Source: Cadophora sp. MPI-SDFR-AT-0126
Lineage: Eukaryota > Ascomycota > Leotiomycetes > Helotiales > Ploettnerulaceae
Length of the DNA stretch: 64,000 bases
Direction: 5' to 3'
Assembly: GCA_020747065.1 (NCBI GenBank)
Contig: JAGMVK010000007.1
Span: forward strand, 2,790,001 to 2,854,000
Made by a program: the position numbers and the translations under genes
The notes under the pieces: model-generated
Told to the model about the DNA's origin: nothing
The model's database searches: none
What the model saw: the letters and a program-made list of their open reading frames with translations, nothing else
Part shown: positions 57,003 to 64,000 of the stretch, in pieces
How the letters are laid out: each line of letters opens with the position of its first letter
Position numbering within the stretch: position 1 is the first letter of the stretch

Positions 57003-57598
57003 TGCGAATGTATCATGACCAGACCGCGATTTTCAATGATCCAGGAAGCTGGTTCGGTCCGGGGAGATATTAAAGATATGTTTACAGAAGTCAATTGGCT
57101 TTATGGCGGTCGTGCGTGGTATGGGCGATCTGAAGACATGGCATGTCTTTGAAGACCAAGCCGTGGGGTTGATGCGCTGGGGGATGGTGGGGATTTAAGG
57201 TTAGTGTACCCTCCACGTAACGGAGGTGGAATTTCTTCCCCCCTACCAAGAATCACATCTTCAAGTGAAGCTCGATGGACTGGTGATTAGTGATTGAGCC
57301 ATGTGTCTTTTTGCGACATGAACTATCTCTGAAAGCAGGATTTATCGCTGGTGCTGTGTTTTGTTTCGCGAATGCCGAGTCAGCAGTGCAGTCAGCACCA
57401 AGGCTCAGGCTCAATGAGCAAACAGATCACCAAGTACAATAAAGTGCTCAAGCATTGGAATAGGGAGCATCGACGTCTTTCTATGCAGATTTTTGTCAGC
57501 CTTTCTGTACAGAGTATTTATTGCTTGGTATTTTCTTTGCAGCTTCAAGGGGTATCAACTGAATTGCCTCAAAGCTCGCTCTACTCCATCCCTACCCC
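57003..57598. other. Intergenic
   Basis: Promoter side of the dehydrogenase and 3' side of the carbonic anhydrase. Nothing else seen. Confidence 0.4.
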
Positions 57599-58546
57599 TC
57601 AATTCCCCTCCTTCTCCTCCACCAACCTCACACAAGCATTCTTCGCCTTATCATAAACAAAAGCATGTATCTGCAATCCCCTCTCCTCAATAGCCTTCCG
57701 CACATTCGCCTGCCTCTTCAACCATCCCACCTCGGCCAGCACATATACCTCTTCTAGTCTTCGATGTCGGCAGTAGCCGTCTAGTCTGGACTTGATTCTC
57801 TCGAGGTGGTCTTCGTTCATGTGGTGGAGTTTCGTTACGTTCCTATGCGAGGGGAAGAGAAGACACTATTAGTGATTTGTGTTTGTTGAACGGACTTTGT
57901 GCTGTGCGGTTGAGATATTGAGGTATGAGTGAGGTGCTTATGGACGGACGTACTTGTGCCATCCTCCCAACTCACTTCCATCTCCCTTGTCAATCAGAGC
58001 ACAATCATAATGTCCACAGACAATAATATGATCAACCTATTTCTTCAGCAGTCAGCCATTGTTCCATTCCTCTATCTCTATTCCCCTACCCTTCCCTTCC
58101 CTCCCCTTCACCTCATCCAACACCCAACTCCCAAATCCCAAAGATCACAATCAAAAGAGAGTCCCAAAACGAACCTTCAACAAGTCCACACACCACTCCA
58201 CCGCACTCTCACTACTCAAATCCCCATTACTCAGTATATTCCCCAGATTCCGGTGCACGAATATCTCATCCGGCAGCACCCCCAATGTCTCCGTCTCGAC
58301 AATCAAACTATCACTGCATCCCACCCACAGGATATGCGGTTTGGGTGTCCCGGTGCTGGGGATGAAGCCACGGGGGACGGGAACGGGCGTGTACTGTTTG
58401 CGGATTACGTTTTGGAATGCGTAGGGCATTTTTGTGTTTGTGTCGAAGGTTGAATCTGGTTTGGTTTGGGTTGAGGGGAGGTGGATTTGTCTTTGGATGG
58501 AGGAGGGAGATGGGATTCGAGGTAAGCGTAGAGTCAGTCTCTCCAA
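57599..58546 (-). CDS. Beta-class carbonic anhydrase, variant active site
   Basis: Three exons (58546-58175, 58036-57954, 57842-57599) give 232 residues. Zinc ligands Cys77 (VGCSDSL), His133 and Cys136 (VCGHYDC) keep the family's spacing of 56 and 3. FVHRNLGNI and the C-terminal block around VYVLAEVGWLKRQANVRKAI also fit. The usual Asp-Arg dyad C-x-D-S-R reads CSDSL here, so Asp79 is present but Arg is Leu. The following C-G is C-A. The family hydrates CO2 to bicarbonate for carboxylation reactions. Missing the Arg that frees the Asp from zinc could lower or alter activity. The start is uncertain: Met40 (58429) is an alternative, as the first 39 residues look unlike the family. Confidence 0.86.
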
Positions 58547-59565
58547 AATCCAATTGAATAATAGCTTCGGCTTTGTACTTGTCTCTCAAAATAGAGTAGA
58601 TTAAATATACAAGAGCACGCGACAATCCTCAAATTCAAAATCAAAACACAAATCCAAACAAACCAAACAAGAGAAGCACAGAAATCCAAATCTGAAAATC
58701 TCCCATCCCACTTTCTCCACCCCCTCTTTTCGCCTCTCTCCCTCCCTCCCTGTCTTGCATATCCATCACATTACGGAGTAGATAGATCAATCCAGAACGC
58801 AAAACTTGCAGTAACTTTAAGGTTTGTCTGGAAAGAAAACACGCCACTTCAGCGAAATCACACCACAAATATTCCGAAAACGGACTAGCATACGCGAGCC
58901 GAATCGTTTGGAACGATGGAGCCGGAGGAGGGCAGGGCTGCAGGGTTGAATTGGACGGAAGAAAGAAGATGAACCAAGGATTTGGGTTTCTGTGCGTGTC
59001 GAGCATGTATATATCTATATGGTGTCCAACCTACAAGTAATCGTATCGACTTCGAGGATGTACAAGTAAGTAGTACTGGTGATCGTGGAAAGTCGGAGTG
59101 GAGTATGAAACAAAACCCCTGTGCTCGGTTCGTGCGTTATTTTTGTCACCCAACCCTCAGCTCTGATGTTTGCTTTGCTTGCTATGCTATGCCAAGGTGT
59201 CAAGATAGTAGACAAGATGTCAAAAATGCTTGTCTTGTGCTGGCTCGGCTATCGTGATAACCCCTGGCGACGATATTGATGGCTTGCAGGTGGGAAGACA
59301 TTGACTGTGATTTCAAGACGTTGAAAAGAAACACACTTGGCTAACAGACATTACGTAGATTGATGCTAATACTGAAAGGGATGTCAAATACAAATACAGG
59401 TCGGCACCGTATACACAACCGCAGTTCGTGCGTGGCAGAGCAAGCAAGAATGAAGCATCTTGAACGCCCAGCCCAGGTATCTCTCATTTGTTTACCCTCC
59501 CAGCCAGCCCAGCCCTCCCTTTTCCTTTCCCCCTCCTTTTCACCTAGGCCGGAAGAGTAAAAAAT
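58547..59565. other. Intergenic
   Basis: AC/CT-rich DNA, no gene recognised. Downstream flank of the CSC1-like channel gene on its left side. Confidence 0.4.
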
Positions 59566-62481
59566 CTAATAATCAACCCTCTTCTCCCAAATCGGCACAT
59601 CCTCCAGCCGGCCCTGATTCTGGTACTCCCAAACCACTTTCCCTTTCTCATTGAACCCCGCGTAACTATCGCTAATCTCCACAACCTCACTCGAATCCTT
59701 GACCTCACGCTGCGAGATCCCCATCGTATCCCTCACAATCCACAGCCTGGGCACGGGACTTGTGAGAGCAGGGTCGTAATATGCCTCTGCTTCTTCTTCT
59801 GGCGTGTATTGTGGTGGTGGGTGGTCAGGGACGAGTGATTTTACCCGGGAGTGAGATTTGAATTTCGAGGGGTCGAAGATCTTGCTGAAGATAGAGGCTT
59901 TCTTGGATGTAAGTTTCTTGGGGTCGGCCACTGATGCTTCGGTGGGTGGGACACCGGCTTTCTTGAAGTCGTACGATTTGTGGTCGGTAGTCGTGAAAAG
60001 GGAGGTTTGATGGCCGATATCGTCGGGGAGGTACTTCTGCTGTGGCTTCAAGGCTGCGTTCATCAAGGCCTGCCAGACGGCTGTCACGAGGATGAAGAAG
60101 AGCATGAGACCAAGGTGAGGCCACGACTTGTTGATGCCGAAGAGACCTGCCAAGCAAATTTCTCCAATGTAGATGCCGATCGTCAATTGCTGCAGAGCGA
60201 GAGCATAAGCGGCTCCTTTGGTGTCGACGTTGTTTGTCAAGACGTAAAACGAATTGTAACGAACGGCGATGTAGATCAGAGCAAATCCAACACAAGCAAA
60301 TCCCATAACGAGAGGAGCAATGACAGAATACGAAAGTGCTTGAAGCGTGTTAGCGTATGATGGAACAAAGAGTATGGGAAACTCACCAATAACTCCCATA
60401 TTGCCAAATTTCGGATACAAGGATCCCCATCCCAAACCGGTCAAGGTGATGTAGCGATTGAAAATCTTGCGTGGTGACTTGTCCAAAAATTTACCCACGA
60501 TGGTAAGCATCGCCAGAGCTCCGATATTCAAGAGGTCTCCTGCTGCAATACCCAAGCCTAGAACAATGATGTAAGAGATGAAGAAGTTCGAGGCCTTTGG
60601 AAGGTTCTCAGCAAGGAGTGTGGTGGCACTAGATGGATCGTTGATAATGTCCGTCACGACTGAAGCTGCACCAGAAGCGAATGTAGTGATAAGGAACACC
60701 TGAATAACTTGGAAAGCCATGTACCAGTGCTGGGTCTTGAGTTCAACTCTTGGGAGAGTAACTTCTCCGCTGAGTTTTGCCATCACTAGAACACGTTAGA
60801 TTGTAGCCCTGACAAGACTGGGGGTTTACTTACATCGACAGACAATGGGAACCAAAGCCATGAGGACGGCAAGCAGAACTGACGGCAAGAGACCAGTAAC
60901 GACACCCAAAATTTGACTTGGAATGTCGTTGATGAAACTTAGGAAAGGAACCTCTGCAGAAATCATTAGTCCAAATCATACAATATCCCAAAATGAATAT
61001 ACTCACTGTCTGTCAAGTAGTTGATGTTACTGATTGCACCAACAACTGCAACGGGAATAGCCCAGAACACGATCATCAAAACAATGAAGGTAGTAGTCAC
61101 GATCTGTCTCAACATCCTCTGCATTTTGCTGATTTTGAGGTTTTTCCAAATAATTTGACTGGGAGCAGTGCTTATAGCGCGGGGATTCATCTTCGGCTCT
61201 TTCCTAGGTGTCATTCTTCTGTATGCAGCCTCGGCAGCTTGCTGCGTATGGAACTCGACGAAAACAGCTGGTAGAAGCTTTCCATCAAATTTCTGCTGAG
61301 CCATTTGCGCCTTTTGAACTTCGGGAACGAGTCTCCTGAGTTCACTTCGTGTCCATTCAATGGTATCGACTTTCCTTCCGATCAAAGGAATCTTTCCAGT
61401 ACGGTGTTTTGGTCGATCCTTGTCCTTCATAAATCTCGCGCCCGGCAGACCGACTTCTGCATGTGCACCATCGGAGGCGGGTGCTGCATCCTTCCTCTTG
61501 TCATTCTTCTTCTCCCACTTCAATCGTCTCTTGTTCGCAGTTTGGACCAGCTTGATCTCGGCGTTCTCGAGCTTCATCGCGTCCTTATCCCGCTCCTCGA
61601 CCTTGTCGGTCAAGTCCTTGCAATCAGTTGCCAGCCATGATCTCTTCATTGCTCCTCCGAACAGGGCCGCCAACTTCTCTTGATTGCGGTACGCCTCCGG
61701 TACATCTGTGAATAGGACCGTGCGCGAGGACATGCGAGCTGCATTGAAAGGAGCGAGAAGGTAGGTCTGACGGATGTTGATGAAGTATATCGTCTCGCGG
61801 GTGATAATGTACATCACAAAACCTTTGGCCATTAGCAAAATCCTCAACGTCCCGTATTCCACTCACTGAAAAAGATCCAGGATACGAAGACGTGCGCATA
61901 ATATCTGTTCTTCTGAGTCGACGGGATATTCGCGAAAGACAGGAGATCGAATTCCTTGCCACCGCCACCAGCCGTCGCATTCACAGGGAAGAGAACCGGC
62001 CAAGTGATACAACAGCCAATAAAGCAGATGACGGCCAACATCTTGATGAACCGCATGTAGAGATACCCATCGAGGGATTGGTGATTGAGGACATATTCGT
62101 CGTCCAAGCCTCGGAACGGCTTAATCCAACTGAACTTTCCTGGAGGAAGATCTTCTGACTTCTCACTGCAAAGAAAGTCAGTCATTGAGGTCTGATTTTG
62201 TCAATTGGGTTCTGCATACCCCTCGTGGAGTGTCTCCAGGTAGGTCCGCGGTCTGTAGACTCGCTTTTGTTTTGTTCTGAGCACCAGGAAGATAGCTACG
62301 AATGCCAAAGCTTGGAGGCCAACAGGAATGATTGTTGACAGGAAAGCGGAGAGGGAGGAACTGTTCTTCTGTGAATTTGTCGCGCCACCTGAGCCAGCAT
62401 TAGAGGTAGACTGGAAGAAAGGTCAGTTCGATTCTCCTCGCGGAATTTGCAAACAGTCGAGTCTGAGATTGAACATACCAT
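59566..62481 (-). CDS. CSC1/OSCA-type calcium-permeable channel (DUF221, Rsn1 family)
   Basis: Seven exons (62481-62479, 62410-62220, 62165-61867, 61822-61007, 60953-60834, 60785-60387, 60338-59566) splice in phase to 866 residues. Exon 1 carries only the ATG. Domain order is an N-terminal membrane helix (LSTIIPVGLQALAFVAIFLV), two more helices, a cytosolic PHM7-type loop with a coiled, charged insert (about residues 190-320), and the 7TM core. A long cytosolic C-terminus ends in the extracellular/PHM7_ext-like motif (WEYQNQGRLEDVPIWEKRVDY). Relatives are osmo- or mechanosensitive cation channels; yeast members also act in membrane traffic. Intron 6 (60339-60386, 48 bp) is open in frame. Confidence 0.92.
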
Positions 62482-63687
62482 TTTTGCAGGCCGCGTTCAC
62501 AACTCGTTTCCGAGGCCCAGATTGTTGAAGCCGTACAGACGAAATATTGAGAAGGAAAGAAAACAAAAAGAAATGGTTGCGACAAAACAGCGGCACTGAG
62601 CAATGTAAACCTTGGTGCCACTTTGACTTGCTCTCTCTCTCTCACTAAGTTGACCGCGGTAATTCCAAAAGGTTCCCTGGAACTTCAGACTAGTGAAGTA
62701 ACAATTTCCCAGAAACACACGAGAATGGACAGTGATTACGTCCAGCCAGTCAAGATGGTGATCGACAAGCGGTAGTGCTTGAAAGCGTCATCCTCGATTC
62801 CCCGCTATGGCTTGCTTGCAGGACGGGATGGCAGATGGCTGATCCCAGCAGAGCGCAGACAGAGGAGTCTAGATCCAGCTCGGTACGCGGAATTGTAGAG
62901 GTCTCACCTATCCGCACCTGCCAGTCAAATGCCGCGATGCAAAGTACCGGGTAGCAGTGATCTACGATCTCCTAGCAAGAGCAGCTGAAAAGAAATCAGA
63001 TGAGACAGGTAGATTTTTGAACAGAAAAAACTGCTGATCTCCTACGCGAGCGAACATTGGAGGCTCTCACACACTTCCGCTTTGTCCCACTTCAGGTCGT
63101 AGTGTACTGTACGCACAGAGTTGAACAACAATCTCCAGCGAGCATGTGATGTGTTAGGTGAGCTGTGGAATGCAATGCCAAGCTGACGTCAACCATTCAA
63201 CCTGCCTTGTTCTTCTGAACTCTAGCCACGATCTCTCTAGCCACGATTCTGACACTCGTCAATCACAGCCGTTCATCGAGAGAGTTCGAAGCTACCCAAG
63301 AGACTACGTTTCGCTAGTTGCTTAACCAACGACCATGGTCTGTAAGCGATCCGACGCGTCATAATAATTTGTCTTTTTTGGGTGGCACGGTTCCAGTCTT
63401 GGTATGGAATGACTTTGCTTGGCTACCATATAATGAGAGATTCGGATCAGGGAACAGGAATACTTTTCAGCTGAAGAGAATTGAAATTTGTTTGGATCGG
63501 AATTGTTTGAACCGGTACAAGAGTTTGTTAGGTTATTTAATGCGAGATGATGTTGTGAGAAATCCTCGGCGCAGGTACCAAAGATTCATGTGATACACAA
63601 CCCCGCAACAAGTAGGGCAGCAGCCACATGGTGTTTGTAGTTGTGGTTAGAGGTATGTCGATTCCATACAGATTAGAAATCATCAGA
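62482..63687. other. Intergenic, CSC1-like promoter side
   Basis: About 1.2 kb with a CT/GA repeat near 62630 and no recognised gene. A 91-codon plus ORF at 63318-63593 is unsupported. Confidence 0.4.
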
Positions 63688-64000
63688 TCACGGAGGAGGA
63701 CTGATGTCCAAGCCCTCAACAGTCAATTTGAAAGAATCATTCCTAGAAGCAGTTAATATACCCAAAAAATGTACCAAGCAAGAAGCAAGTTCCGGGAGCA
63801 AAAGGAAAAAAAGAAAAAGAAAGCATACCTCGAATAACTCCCTCCAACATCAAGGTCCAACCGACCACGAAGACAATCCTCAAAATCAACATCGACCGTC
63901 AAAAGCCCATCCTCTTCATCCCACAGAGGTCCAGCAAGAACCTCCCCAAGCGGCGAAATAATACAAGATCCACCCCTCGATACAAATTCTGAAGGATCCG
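63688..64000 (-). CDS. Nitrilase, C-terminal part only
   Basis: The last two exons of a gene entering from the right: from beyond 64000 to 63829, then 63742-63688, with an 86-bp intron between them. The sequence [19 protein letters not shown], then [20 protein letters not shown] and SRNDSFKL, matches the end of fungal nitrilases. There the GGSCI-x-SP-x-G stretch follows the catalytic Cys domain. The catalytic Glu, Lys and Cys lie outside the window, so activity cannot be judged. Members hydrolyse nitriles to acids and ammonia. The C-terminus ends in ISPPP. Confidence 0.85.

Noticed and set aside
1..64000. tRNA, rRNA or CRISPR features
   Set aside because: No B-box/A-box pair with cloverleaf arms was found by eye, no rRNA-like block was seen, and the repeats are eukaryotic tandem arrays without spacers of constant size.

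Overview
The window is nuclear DNA from a filamentous ascomycete (Pezizomycotina). Genes lie on both strands and are cut by many 44-60 bp introns with GT-AG borders and CTAAC/CTGAC-like branch sites. The content fits too: HET and NLR relics, GH28 and GH76 enzymes, a CSC1-type channel and a Chl4/Mis15 kinetochore protein. A plant-associated Leotiomycete would fit the pectinase and relic content, but that placement is inference. I rebuilt exon structures by hand and checked reading phase across each junction.

Layout. 0-1 kb: 5' part of a secreted multicopper oxidase, cut by the left edge. 2.7-7.6 kb: a Ser-rich disordered protein divergent from the mismatch-repair gene MLH3. 8-17 kb: a gene graveyard with a HET pseudogene, a small bZIP gene, a 129-bp inverted-repeat element, an orphan serine-carboxypeptidase C-terminus, an apparently intact endopolygalacturonase and a disabled NLR. 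16.9-28.7 kb: housekeeping and secreted functions, namely pyrroline-5-carboxylate reductase, a GH76 mannanase, an alcohol acetyltransferase-like protein, a GPR1/FUN34/YaaH acetate transporter, a tiny secreted protein with one EF-hand loop, and a capsule-type glycosyltransferase.

29.3-30.2 kb holds the most unusual object: consecutive phase-1 exons, three of which encode one C-x12-C module each while a fourth is related, with an in-frame stop in one. 30.9-46.8 kb is dense: a Mae1/SSU1-type anion transporter with an 8-nt microexon, a protein with a degenerate KN-type homeodomain, a secreted M28 aminopeptidase, an SF1 helicase, Chl4/CENP-N and a TatD nuclease.

47-54.6 kb is gene-poor. It carries two different tandem-repeat arrays flanking one small orphan gene, then a 4-kb stretch with no convincing gene and a 23-nt poly-G run. 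54.6-64 kb: an orphan protein, a short-chain dehydrogenase, a beta-carbonic anhydrase lacking its usual Arg, a CSC1/OSCA-type channel, and the 3' end of a nitrilase cut by the right edge.

The genes do not form an obvious pathway or biosynthetic cluster. The coherent themes are secreted hydrolases (GH28, GH76, M28) and decayed self/non-self recognition genes.
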